Assembly (NCBI RefSeq): GCF_014635345.1
Contig: NZ_BMCU01000002.1
Location: 992,001-1,056,000 of the forward strand
DNA length: 64,000 nucleotides
Reading direction: 5' to 3'
DNA from: Rhodococcoides trifolii
GTDB lineage: Bacteria; Actinomycetota; Actinomycetes; Mycobacteriales; Mycobacteriaceae
Every line of letters starts with the position of its first letter. Position 1 is the stretch's first letter. The translations under genes were made by a program, and so were the position numbers. Positions 9,644 to 18,691 of the stretch are shown one piece after another. The notes beneath the pieces were generated by a model that was not told the DNA's origin, made no database searches, and was given only the letters and a program-made list of their open reading frames with translations.

Positions 9644-11625
9644 AGATGGACGTTCTCCGTCCCGGAATGATGACGACGGTGCAGGATTGGCCGGGTCGCG
9701 TCGGATACTGGCAGGTCGGAGTGCCCCCGTCCGGTCCGATGGACGACGTGTCGTTCCGACTGGCCAACGTCGCCGTGGGCAACGCCGAGGGAGCCTGCGG
9801 CCTCGAAGCCACCGTGGTCGGTCCGGCCCTGCGCTTCGAGAACGACGCCGTCGTGTGCGTCACGGGCGCCGATGCTCCGGTGACGGTCGACGGCGTTGCG
9901 GTCGAGCGGTTCTCGCCGATTTCCGTACCCGCAGGAGGCGTTCTCGACGTCGGGACGGTGAGCGGTCACGGAATGCGAACCTACGTCGCGGTCCGAGGTG
10001 GGTTGGACGCCGAGGAGTACCTGGGCAGTGCAGCAACATTCACGCTGGGAAAATTCGGCGGGCATCACGGTCGAGTCCTCGCCGCGGGTGACGTGCTGAC
10101 CACCCACGCTGTCGCCAGAGACTCCGTTCCGCAGTCGATTCCGTCGGAACACGTTCCCGCACTGACCGACAGCTGGCAGATCGCCGTCACCGAGGGACCG
10201 CACGGAGCGCCCGAATTCTTCACCCGGGCCGACATCGACACCGTGTTCGACACCGATTACGAGGTGCACTTCAATTCCGATCGCACCGGAGTCCGCCTGA
10301 TCGGACCGCGCCCGGACTGGGCGCGCACCGACGGCGGCGAGGCCGGCTTGCATCCGTCGAACATTCACGACAACGCATATTCTGTTGGGGCGCTGGACTT
10401 CACAGGTGACACTCCCATTCTGCTCGGTCCGGACGGGCCGAGTCTGGGCGGGTTCGTGTGCCCGGTGACGGTCGTCGCCGCGGAGCGGTGGAAGCTCGGC
10501 CAGCTCCGTCCGGGTGATTCGGTGCGGTTCGTGGCCGTCGAACAGTCGCATGCCGCGTCGCCGTCGTCCCTGGGCAGGGACCGGCGCGCCTCGATACCGG
10601 CCGTCTTCTCCCGCGGTGGAGACGGCGACGACGGTGTCGTCGGGCGACGAGACGCAGCCACTGTCGTCACGTATCGCCGGTCCGGTGACGACAACATTCT
10701 CGTCGAATACGGTTCGATGACACTCGATCTCGCGTTACGCGCGCGGGTGCATGCATTGCACCGCGCCGTCGAGGACGCGGCGCCACGGGGGTTGCGGGAC
10801 CTGACGCCGGGGATACGGTCGTTACAGATCAAGTTCGATCCGGACGTCATGCCGGCGCGATCGCTGCTCGACATGCTCGGTGAGGTCGAGGACGCACTGC
10901 CCGACACCTCCGAATTGTCGGTGCCGTCGCGCTCGGTGCGTCTTCCGCTGTCCTGGGACGACCCGTCCACCCGTGAGGCAACCGAGCGCTACATGCACGG
11001 TGTGCGCGCGGATGCCCCGTGGTGCCCGTGGAACATCGAGTTCATCAGGCGAATGAACGGTCTCGACAGCGTGGACGACGTGTACGACACCGTGTTCGAC
11101 GCCGACTACATGGTTCTCGGGTTGGGCGATGTGTATCTCGGTGCGCCCGTGGCGACTCCGCTCGATCCGCGGCACCGGTTGGTGACCACCAAGTACAACC
11201 CGGCCCGCACGTGGACGCCGGAGAACGCGGTAGGAATCGGTGGCGCGTACCTCTGCATCTACGGTATGGAAGGTCCCGGCGGATACCAGTTCGTGGGCCG
11301 CACCACGCAGGTGTGGAACCATCGGTTCCCCTCCGTCGTGCCGGGTTTCGAGGAGGGCAGTCCCTGGCTGCTTCGGTTCTTCGACCGCATTTCCTGGTAC
11401 CCGGTCACCGCCGAGGAACTCCTCGACATGCGCGCCGATCTCGCGGCGGGCCGCGGCGCGGGAGTCGAGATCACCGATGGACGGTTCTCGCTCGCTGAAC
11501 ACGAAGCGTTCCTGGAATCGAACGCCGAGTCGATAGCACTGTTCCGCAAAGGTCAGTCCGAGGCTTTCGGGACCGAACGAGACGCGTGGTCCGCCGCCGG
11601 TGAGTTCGCCACCACGGGCGTCTGA
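9640..11625 (+). CDS. Urea/guanidine carboxylase carboxyltransferase portion only (AHS2-AHS1), no biotin domains
   Basis: 661-residue protein matching only the carboxyltransferase half of urea/guanidine carboxylase. Residues about 1-300 are the AHS2/CT_A_B domain ([33 protein letters not shown]). Residues about 345-600 are the AHS1/CT_C_D domain ([44 protein letters not shown]). A helical tail follows ([20 protein letters not shown]), the segment that precedes the biotin carrier in full-length enzymes. The N-terminal ATP-dependent biotin carboxylase and the C-terminal biotinyl domain (AMKM-type motif) are absent, and no frameshifted remnant is visible: the upstream gene overlaps by four bases and the downstream convergent Fic gene abuts the stop. 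It needs biotin carboxylase and carrier activities from elsewhere, or is a degraded or repurposed enzyme. A KipI/KipA-like 5-oxoprolinase role is less likely given the UAAP neighbours. Confidence 0.88.
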   Translation: MKMDVLRPGMMTTVQDWPGRVGYWQVGVPPSGPMDDVSFRLANVAVGNAEGACGLEATVVGPALRFENDAVVCVTGADAPVTVDGVAVERFSPISVPAGGVLDVGTVSGHGMRTYVAVRGGLDAEEYLGSAATFTLGKFGGHHGRVLAAGDVLTTHAVARDSVPQSIPSEHVPALTDSWQIAVTEGPHGAPEFFTRADIDTVFDTDYEVHFNSDRTGVRLIGPRPDWARTDGGEAGLHPSNIHDNAYSVGALDFTGDTPILLGPDGPSLGGFVCPVTVVAAERWKLGQLRPGDSVRFVAVEQSHAASPSSLGRDRRASIPAVFSRGGDGDDGVVGRRDAATVVTYRRSGDDNILVEYGSMTLDLALRARVHALHRAVEDAAPRGLRDLTPGIRSLQIKFDPDVMPARSLLDMLGEVEDALPDTSELSVPSRSVRLPLSWDDPSTREATERYMHGVRADAPWCPWNIEFIRRMNGLDSVDDVYDTVFDADYMVLGLGDVYLGAPVATPLDPRHRLVTTKYNPARTWTPENAVGIGGAYLCIYGMEGPGGYQFVGRTTQVWNHRFPSVVPGFEEGSPWLLRFFDRISWYPVTAEELLDMRADLAAGRGAGVEITDGRFSLAEHEAFLESNAESIALFRKGQSEAFGTERDAWSAAGEFATTGV

Positions 11626-12411
11626 TCAGTCGCTGGGCTGCACCACGGCGCGGAAGATGGGCAGAAACGGCCGCGGCGACGGCGTACCGTTCGAACGCAT
11701 CGGTGCCGAATCGATGGATGCAGCAACCCATTCCGCGCGGTCGGTGTGCGAGTAGTCGATGTGGAACGCAGTCTCGCGCGTCAGCTCGCACAGAAAGGCG
11801 CGTCCGGCTCGGCCGTTGCCGTCCCGGAACGGGTGAGCCTGGTTCATCACCGCGTACAGGGCACTGCACACGTACGCCAGGGACCCGTGATCGAGTTCGG
11901 GCCATCGTGCGCCGTCGACGAGCGCGTTGATCTCGTCGAAGTATTCCGCGATGCGGCCGACCGAGGCGAACTTCGTCCCGTTCTTCGACAATTGCACCGT
12001 GCGCACCGACCCCGCCCACGGGTACATGTCGCGGAAGAGGTGTCGGTGGACCTCGAGCAAGCCCCGCGCAGACCGGGGAACCATGCCGTCCAGGCCGAGG
12101 TGCAGTTCGCAGGTCCGTCCGGCGGCGAGAGCGAACTCGATACGATGTGCCGCCTCCGGGTCGACGATGCCGAAGCGATTGCGCAACACCGTGGTTCCGG
12201 GAACGGTATAGCCGGCACGGCGCATCGACCCGAACGGTCGACGGTTACCCGCGCGGTTGCCCTGCGCCGCGCCCGCCGACTCCGCGAAATGCTCGAACGA
12301 GCAACTGCCCTCGGCGAGTGCGGTCAACGCCGTCACCTCGTCGGGAGTGGGGTTCCAGCCCTCGAGGCCCGCGCTGGTGATTGCGACGCGGACAGCGGCA
12401 GCGGCGTCCAC
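11626..12411 (-). CDS. Fic-family protein with VbhA-like N-terminal antitoxin segment
   Basis: 261-residue Fic protein; Fic enzymes transfer AMP or related groups from nucleotides to target proteins. The active-site loop HPFRDGNGRAGR is complete at residues 193-204. The N-terminus (about 8-45) contains SAGLEG at residues 13-18, matching the inhibitory (S/T)xxxE(G/N) motif. It continues with WNPTPDEVTALTALAEGSCSFE, which resembles the body of stand-alone VbhA antitoxins. This suggests an antitoxin fused in front of the toxin. A second weaker motif match (TALAEG) lies at residues 30-35. The GTG start is 7 nt after the stop of the DUF3237 gene, so the two share an operon. Its stop codon abuts the stop of the convergent carboxyltransferase gene (TGATCA). 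Confidence 0.85.
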   Translation of the reverse strand: MDAAAAVRVAITSAGLEGWNPTPDEVTALTALAEGSCSFEHFAESAGAAQGNRAGNRRPFGSMRRAGYTVPGTTVLRNRFGIVDPEAAHRIEFALAAGRTCELHLGLDGMVPRSARGLLEVHRHLFRDMYPWAGSVRTVQLSKNGTKFASVGRIAEYFDEINALVDGARWPELDHGSLAYVCSALYAVMNQAHPFRDGNGRAGRAFLCELTRETAFHIDYSHTDRAEWVAASIDSAPMRSNGTPSPRPFLPIFRAVVQPSD

Positions 12412-12418
12412 CGCGCTG

Positions 12419-12889
12419 CTAGGTGACGAGGAACGCGGCGAGCACCACGGACTCTGCGTCCTGCGCGCCCGAGGTCACCAGAAGCGCCCGGTTGAGATAG
12501 GTCAGTTCCCGCACCGCCGTGGTCACCTCGAGTGTGCCTCGGAAATAGTAGAGCGCGGGATCGACCGTCTGCCCCTCGGCGACGGCGGCGGTGACCTCCG
12601 TGGAGCCGAACCGAAAGCCGGTGCAGTGCAATCGAAGAAGTCCGTCGGCGGTGTCCACGACCATGTCCGCGGTGTATGTCGTCGATCCGTCCGCTCTGGT
12701 GGTCCGGACGTCGACGCCGCCGGGAAGAATGCGACCGGAGATTCCGGGCCCGTCGACGGTTCCCCCCGTGACGGGAACGACGACGTCGGCGCCGGCGGGG
12801 GAGTCGCCGATGTCGTACCCGTCTCCCGTCTCGATCACCAAGGTGAGTAGGGGCTCGAGCGTCGGCAGGATCGGTGCGGTCACACCCAC
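12419..12889 (-). CDS. DUF3237 (UPF0311) domain protein
   Basis: 156-residue protein of the DUF3237 family, a small beta-barrel fold of unknown function often found near catabolic genes. The family pattern is visible: LEPLLTLVIETGDGYDIG near the start, VVPVTGGTVDGPGISGRILPGG in the middle and YYFRGTLEV followed by LTYLNRALLV at the end. It lies directly upstream of the Fic gene (7 nt apart) and is transcribed with it. The start may be GTG 12889 or GTG 12883. A TATAAC -10-like hexamer on the minus strand (12892-12897) would place the transcript start almost at the codon, suggesting a leaderless mRNA. Confidence 0.85.
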   Translation of the reverse strand: MGVTAPILPTLEPLLTLVIETGDGYDIGDSPAGADVVVPVTGGTVDGPGISGRILPGGVDVRTTRADGSTTYTADMVVDTADGLLRLHCTGFRFGSTEVTAAVAEGQTVDPALYYFRGTLEVTTAVRELTYLNRALLVTSGAQDAESVVLAAFLVT

Positions 12890-12912
12890 AGGTTATAGCG
12901 GCTGAGACCGGC

Positions 12913-12918
12913 TTGACA
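12913..12918 (+). promoter_or_regulatory. -35-like hexamer of the radical SAM gene promoter
   Basis: A perfect TTGACA is followed 17 bp later by a weak -10 (TCGACT, 12936-12941). Transcription would start at about the A of the ATG at 12949, giving a leaderless transcript. The LexA-type box at 12924-12939 fills the spacer and overlaps the -10. Confidence 0.45.
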
Positions 12919-12923
12919 CCGAC

Positions 12924-12939
12924 TAGAACAGATGTTCGA
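12924..12939. promoter_or_regulatory. LexA (SOS) box
   Basis: TAGAACAGATGTTCGA matches the actinobacterial SOS consensus TCGAAC-N4-GTTCGA at 11 of 12 defined positions, with the right half perfect. It lies between the -35 and -10 of the radical SAM gene and 35 bp from the start of the divergent DUF3237-Fic operon. LexA repression of the radical SAM gene is therefore likely and of the Fic operon possible. Confidence 0.7.
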
Positions 12940-12948
12940 CTGTGACGC

Positions 12949-13974
12949 ATGAGGTGGCAGGGACAGTCGCTGGACGCACCCGACGGGGCACTGCCCGGTC
13001 TGGAACGCGCCGGCCTCGTCCGCACGGTGCAGACGCCCGAGTTCGAAGGCATCACGTTCCACGAGGTGCTGTGCAAGAGCGCATTGAACAAGGTGCCCGA
13101 GGATTCGTCCATGCCGTTCAAGTGGACCATCAACCCGGCGCGCGGCTGCTCGCACGCCTGCCGCTACTGCTTCGCACGTCCCACCCACGAATACCTCGAT
13201 CTCGATGCGGGGCGAGACTTCGACTCGCAGATCGTGGTGAAGACCAACATCGTGCCGGTGCTGCGCAAGGAATTGGCCAGGGCGTCGTGGAAGCGTGAAC
13301 CGGTCGCACTGGGCACCAACACCGACCCGTATCAACGCGCCGAGGGCCGATATCGCCTGATGCCCGGCATCATTCGCGCGCTCACCGAATCGGGCACCTC
13401 GTTCTCGATCCTGACCAAGGGGACGTTGATTCGTCGAGATCTACCGCTGTTGGCGCTCGCCGCCACGAAGGTGAACGTGCAGGTGAGTGTGAGCCTGGCG
13501 TTCCACGACGTCGACCTTCAGAAATCCCTCGAGCCGGGTGCACCGTCGCCGCGGGCGCGGTTGGATCTGATTCGCGCGATCACCGACGCGGGATTGTCCT
13601 GCAATGTTCTGGTGGCACCGGTGATTCCGTTTCTCACCGACTCGTCCAAGCACCTGGAAACGCTGATCGGAGCCATCGAGGACGCGGGCGCCACGGGCGT
13701 GTCGGCCATGCCCATGCACCTGCGCGGGAGCACTCGGGAATGGTTCATGAGTTGGCTCGCCGAGGAGCACCCCGCGCTCGTACGGCGCTATCGGCAGCTC
13801 TACGGCCGCGGCGCCTACGTCACTCCGGAATACAAGAATTGGCTGCGCGAGAAAGTGACCCCACTGCTCGCGAAGCGTGCTCTGGCCGATCTCGACCCGG
13901 TCGGCGCGCGGGCGGTGCACGATCTCCCGCAGCCGGTGAAGCCGACGAAAGAGCCTGCGCTGATGCTGTTCTAG
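12949..13974 (+). CDS. Rv2578c-family radical SAM protein (SplB-like)
   Basis: 341-residue radical SAM protein. The [4Fe-4S]-binding CxxxCxxC motif is CSHACRYC at residues 67-74, followed by a TIM-barrel-like body (VVKTNIVPVL, ALGTNTDPYQ, FSILTKGTL, NVQVSVSL). The family is distantly related to spore photoproduct lyase and is conserved in Actinobacteria; its reaction is unknown. A LexA-type box overlaps the promoter, pointing to a DNA-damage role, perhaps lesion repair (inference). The ATG at 12949 may be leaderless. The stop TAG overlaps the stop of the convergent MBL gene through a shared CTAG. Confidence 0.93.
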   Translation: MRWQGQSLDAPDGALPGLERAGLVRTVQTPEFEGITFHEVLCKSALNKVPEDSSMPFKWTINPARGCSHACRYCFARPTHEYLDLDAGRDFDSQIVVKTNIVPVLRKELARASWKREPVALGTNTDPYQRAEGRYRLMPGIIRALTESGTSFSILTKGTLIRRDLPLLALAATKVNVQVSVSLAFHDVDLQKSLEPGAPSPRARLDLIRAITDAGLSCNVLVAPVIPFLTDSSKHLETLIGAIEDAGATGVSAMPMHLRGSTREWFMSWLAEEHPALVRRYRQLYGRGAYVTPEYKNWLREKVTPLLAKRALADLDPVGARAVHDLPQPVKPTKEPALMLF

Positions 13975-14783
13975 AGAGTCAGCCCTAGGTGCTCGAGGTA
14001 TCTGCGTGCCGATCGGGTGACCGCGCGTTTGGCGTCCGCGGGCACCACCCGTCCCCACCACGCACCGTAGATGGTCTCGAATTCGTAGGGCGACAACAGC
14101 TTCACCGTCCGCCGCACAGTGTCCGGGTGCTCGGGAATCAAATTCGGGTAGCTGTACATGAAGCTCACCCACCGATGGTCGGCCACCACCTGAACGATGT
14201 CGCCGGTGCACAGAGCCCCTCGACCGTCGGTACCGGCCCAGTGCACGACGGTTCCTCCGGCGAAGTGAACCCGAGGATTGAGCAACGTTCTCCCGGGCAG
14301 GATTTCGGCCGTGTCACCGTCCCACGTGCGGGTGTTTCCCGACGCCCTGATCCACTTCTCGTCGTCACCGTGGAGGTAGATCGGGATACCGCCGAACGCC
14401 TCGCTCCACTCGACCATCGAGCTGTAGTAGTGCGGGTGCGAGATCGCGATCGCAGCGAGGCCGCCGAATTGATTCACTCGGTCCACAGTGGGCCCGTCGA
14501 CGAGGGAGATGCAGTCCCACAACAGATTTCCGCCCTCCCCGGGCACGATCAGTGCGCGTTGACCGATGGCGAACGCCGGTTCGGTGCCGACGCCCCACAG
14601 TCCCGGCGCTTCCTCGCGGACGGCATTGGTGTGTCCGGCTCGGAGCTCCGTCAGCGTCGTCCACTGTTGACCGTCGTACCCGACGTACTGCCTGTCGTCG
14701 GTGCAGATCACGCAGTCGTCGCGGTCGAACCGGTCGAGGTCGACGGCGACCCCGCAGGTGATGCAGATCGGGCGGTCGGCCAC
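13971..14783 (-). CDS. MBL-fold hydrolase with N-terminal cysteine pairs
   Basis: 270-residue protein. It begins with two Cys pairs (CITC at residues 7-10 and CVIC at 24-27) that look like a small zinc ribbon, and continues with a metallo-beta-lactamase-like domain. The usual HxHxDH motif is altered to SHPHYYSSM near residue 116, keeping HxH but losing the DH. A later LCTGDIVQ supplies the typical Asp. The first metal site may be partly retained and the second changed, so the activity cannot be predicted. The GTG start lies immediately after the stop codon of the upstream metallopeptidase gene, so the two form an operon. Confidence 0.82.
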   Translation of the reverse strand: MADRPICITCGVAVDLDRFDRDDCVICTDDRQYVGYDGQQWTTLTELRAGHTNAVREEAPGLWGVGTEPAFAIGQRALIVPGEGGNLLWDCISLVDGPTVDRVNQFGGLAAIAISHPHYYSSMVEWSEAFGGIPIYLHGDDEKWIRASGNTRTWDGDTAEILPGRTLLNPRVHFAGGTVVHWAGTDGRGALCTGDIVQVVADHRWVSFMYSYPNLIPEHPDTVRRTVKLLSPYEFETIYGAWWGRVVPADAKRAVTRSARRYLEHLGLTL

Positions 14784-15707
14784 CTATCGAGCGCCCTGCA
14801 GACCGGCGGGGTTGTCGAGGTCCGGCGCGCCGTAGGTGTCGCACGCGGAGACCTGACCGGTGCGGTACCCGGTCAGGAACCAGTTCTGTCGCTGTTCGGA
14901 CGAGCCGTGGGTCCAGCCTTCCGGGCTGACTCGACCGGTCGAGGCCTGCTGGATCCGATCGTCGCCCACCGACGAGGCCGCCGACAACGCGTCGGAGATG
15001 TCCTGGTCGGTCAAAGGATCGAGAAGGGGTTCGCTGCTGCCGGGAGCGGGGAGGTCGTCGGCGTAGTTGGCCCAGATGCCGGCGTAGCAGTCGGCTTGCA
15101 GTTCCGTTCGTACGGAGCCGGATTCCGGGCCACTGGGGTCGTTCTGGGCGCGGCCGATGTCGCCGAGCTGGTTCTGGATGTGGTGGCCGACTTCGTGGGC
15201 GACGACGTATTCCTGCGCCAACGGTCCACCGCTGGAACCGAACTGGTCGACGAGTACCTGAAAGAAACTGGTGTCGAAGTACGCCGTCGAATCGGCAGGG
15301 CAGTAGAACGGTCCGACCTCGCTGCTGGCCTGACCGCAGCCGGTGTTCACCGCGCCGGAGAACAACTGCACCTCCGGTTGCACGTACGCGGTCCCGGTCT
15401 GCTTCTGCAGCTCGGACTCCCACACCTGGTCGAGGCTGTTGATCGTGGCCGCGACCCGGCAGTCCACGTTCGCGTTGGCCTGCGCGCCGGTGTCGCAGTC
15501 GGTGATGGCACCGGCCTGACTCGACGACGGCGCTTCGGTGGTGCCGCCGCCGGTCAACGAACTCGGGTCGACGCCGAGGACGAGTGCGATCACGATGATG
15601 ATGAGGCCGCCGGCGCCGCCACCGATCGCGAGCTTGCCGCCGCGGCCACCGCCGCCGCTGCGCGAGACCCGGCTGGAGTCGATACGGGCGTTGTCGTCGA
15701 ACGTCAT
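14784..15707 (-). CDS. YpfJ/KPN_02809-family neutral zinc metallopeptidase
   Basis: 307-residue membrane-anchored protease. A Gly-rich cytoplasmic N-terminus is followed by one transmembrane helix (about residues 27-47), a Ser/Gly linker and an extracytoplasmic peptidase domain. The zinc motif HEVGHH is at residues 171-176, and the downstream ELQADCYAGIWA near residue 202 supplies the third ligand. Cysteine pairs in the exported domain may form disulfides. The physiological substrate is unknown. It is transcribed with the MBL gene and divergently from aspS; the 128-bp gap between them holds a 13-bp imperfect direct repeat. Confidence 0.9.
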   Translation of the reverse strand: MTFDDNARIDSSRVSRSGGGGRGGKLAIGGGAGGLIIIVIALVLGVDPSSLTGGGTTEAPSSSQAGAITDCDTGAQANANVDCRVAATINSLDQVWESELQKQTGTAYVQPEVQLFSGAVNTGCGQASSEVGPFYCPADSTAYFDTSFFQVLVDQFGSSGGPLAQEYVVAHEVGHHIQNQLGDIGRAQNDPSGPESGSVRTELQADCYAGIWANYADDLPAPGSSEPLLDPLTDQDISDALSAASSVGDDRIQQASTGRVSPEGWTHGSSEQRQNWFLTGYRTGQVSACDTYGAPDLDNPAGLQGAR

Positions 15708-15733
15708 GCCGGACAGCTTCGCATATTTGGGCC

Positions 15734-15776
15734 GACCGGCCTCCGGCCTTCCCGCATTCGACAGACCGGCCTTCGG
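15734..15776. repeat. 13-bp direct repeat pair in the ypfJ-like/aspS intergenic region
   Basis: GACCGGCCTCCGG (15734-15746) and GACCGGCCTTCGG (15764-15776) differ by one base and are 30 bp apart, about three helical turns. They lie between divergent genes and just upstream of a TAAGAT -10-like hexamer (15797-15802), so they could be a regulator site or a chance GC-rich repeat. Confidence 0.3.
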
Positions 15777-15835
15777 ATCTCGGTGGACGTGCTCCGTAAG
15801 ATCACCTTGAACATCCCCGTCACGGAAGGAAACCT

Positions 15836-17626
<1,791 letters not shown>

Positions 17627-17631
17627 CAGAG

Positions 17632-18552
17632 TTGGCGGCCGTGCAGCACATCCGCGTGCTGACTCCACCCGACTCGACGGATCGGGTGGTCGAGATTTTG
17701 CGAGGTTGCGTCGGGGTCGCCCACCTGATGCTGTTCCGCGGTGCCGCCATCGAACCCGCCGGCGACGTCGTCGAGGCCGACGTCACTCGGGAGAGCTCGA
17801 ACGAGGTGCTCGACGCGTTGCGCACGTTGGGGCTTGTCCAGTCCGGAGCGATCACGGTGACGACGATTGCGGCGACGTTGTCCGAGCGGGCGGACAGGGC
17901 GGAGCGTGCCGCACCGGGTGACCCGGACGACGCCATCGTGTGGGACGAGCTTCTGGTGCGCACCAAGGAGGAGTCGACGCTGAACATCACGTTCACGTCC
18001 TTCCTGACCATCGCCTGCCTGCTCGCCGCGGTCGGTGTCATCACCGATTCGCCGGTGACGATCGTGGGGGCAATGGTGGTGGGTCCAGAATTCGGACCGC
18101 TGGCCGCCCTCGCCGTCGGCCTCGTCCTCCGTCGGTCGCGGTTGGTCAAACGGTCGTCGATCGCACTGGTCGTCGGCTTCCCGCTGGCCATGGCCGTCAC
18201 CGCGATCTTTGCGCTGCTGGCCGAGATATTCGGGTGGTTTCAGTACAGCACCATCGACGATCTCCAACAGGTCGACTTCATCTATTCGGTGGGGCCCGCT
18301 TCACTTGTCGTCGCGGTACTAGCCGGTGCTGCGGGCATGCTCGCGTTGCTCTCGTCGAAATCGGCGGCTCTGGTCGGCGTCTTCATCTCGGTCACCACGG
18401 TCCCGGCGGCCGGCTTCGCGGTCGTGGCTGCGATGGTCGGGTCCTGGCGAATCGCGGCCTTGTCCGTCGGGCAGCTCGCGATCAATCTGGTTGGCATCGT
18501 GCTGTCCGCCGCCGTCGTTCTGATGATTCGGCGGCGCGTCGCCCCGACGTGA
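17632..18552 (+). CDS. DUF389 membrane protein
   Basis: 306-residue DUF389 protein. The N-terminal ~85 residues are a soluble ferredoxin-like domain (HIRVLTPPDSTDRVVEILR). The C-terminal part has about five or six transmembrane helices with the family's conserved VGAMVVGPEFGPLAALAVGL. DUF389 proteins are widespread in Actinobacteria and of unknown function; a transport-like role is only a guess. The TTG at 17632 has AAGGA nine bases upstream; GTG 17641 is an alternative start. It follows aspS by 5 nt and is probably co-transcribed with it. Confidence 0.85.
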   Translation: MAAVQHIRVLTPPDSTDRVVEILRGCVGVAHLMLFRGAAIEPAGDVVEADVTRESSNEVLDALRTLGLVQSGAITVTTIAATLSERADRAERAAPGDPDDAIVWDELLVRTKEESTLNITFTSFLTIACLLAAVGVITDSPVTIVGAMVVGPEFGPLAALAVGLVLRRSRLVKRSSIALVVGFPLAMAVTAIFALLAEIFGWFQYSTIDDLQQVDFIYSVGPASLVVAVLAGAAGMLALLSSKSAALVGVFISVTTVPAAGFAVVAAMVGSWRIAALSVGQLAINLVGIVLSAAVVLMIRRRVAPT

Positions 18553-18637
18553 CAAGCGGCACACGCGCCGGACTGCAACACCTGTTCGTCGGCAGGCGCC
18601 CCGGTGGAGTCGGCTCTAGAGTTGTGGCTTCAGCGAA

Positions 18638-18654
18638 CCGGCCCCGGGGGCCGG
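18638..18654 (+). other. Strong GC hairpin upstream of the amidoligase-like cassette
   Basis: CCGGCCC and GGGCCGG form a 7-bp all-GC stem with a 3-nt loop, 38 nt before the GTG of the DUF2126 gene and 86 nt after the DUF389 stop. There is no U-tract, so it could be an actinobacterial-style terminator for the preceding operon or a leader structure. Confidence 0.35.
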
Positions 18655-18691
18655 ACTCGAGAATCGCAGCGTATGAGGAGTTGGTCGGCCG

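Noticed and set aside
9640..11625. Frameshift or assembly break hiding the biotin domains of the carboxylase
   Set aside because: Neighbouring genes abut both ends with intact overlaps, and no biotin carboxylase or AMKM-like fragment is seen in any frame nearby.
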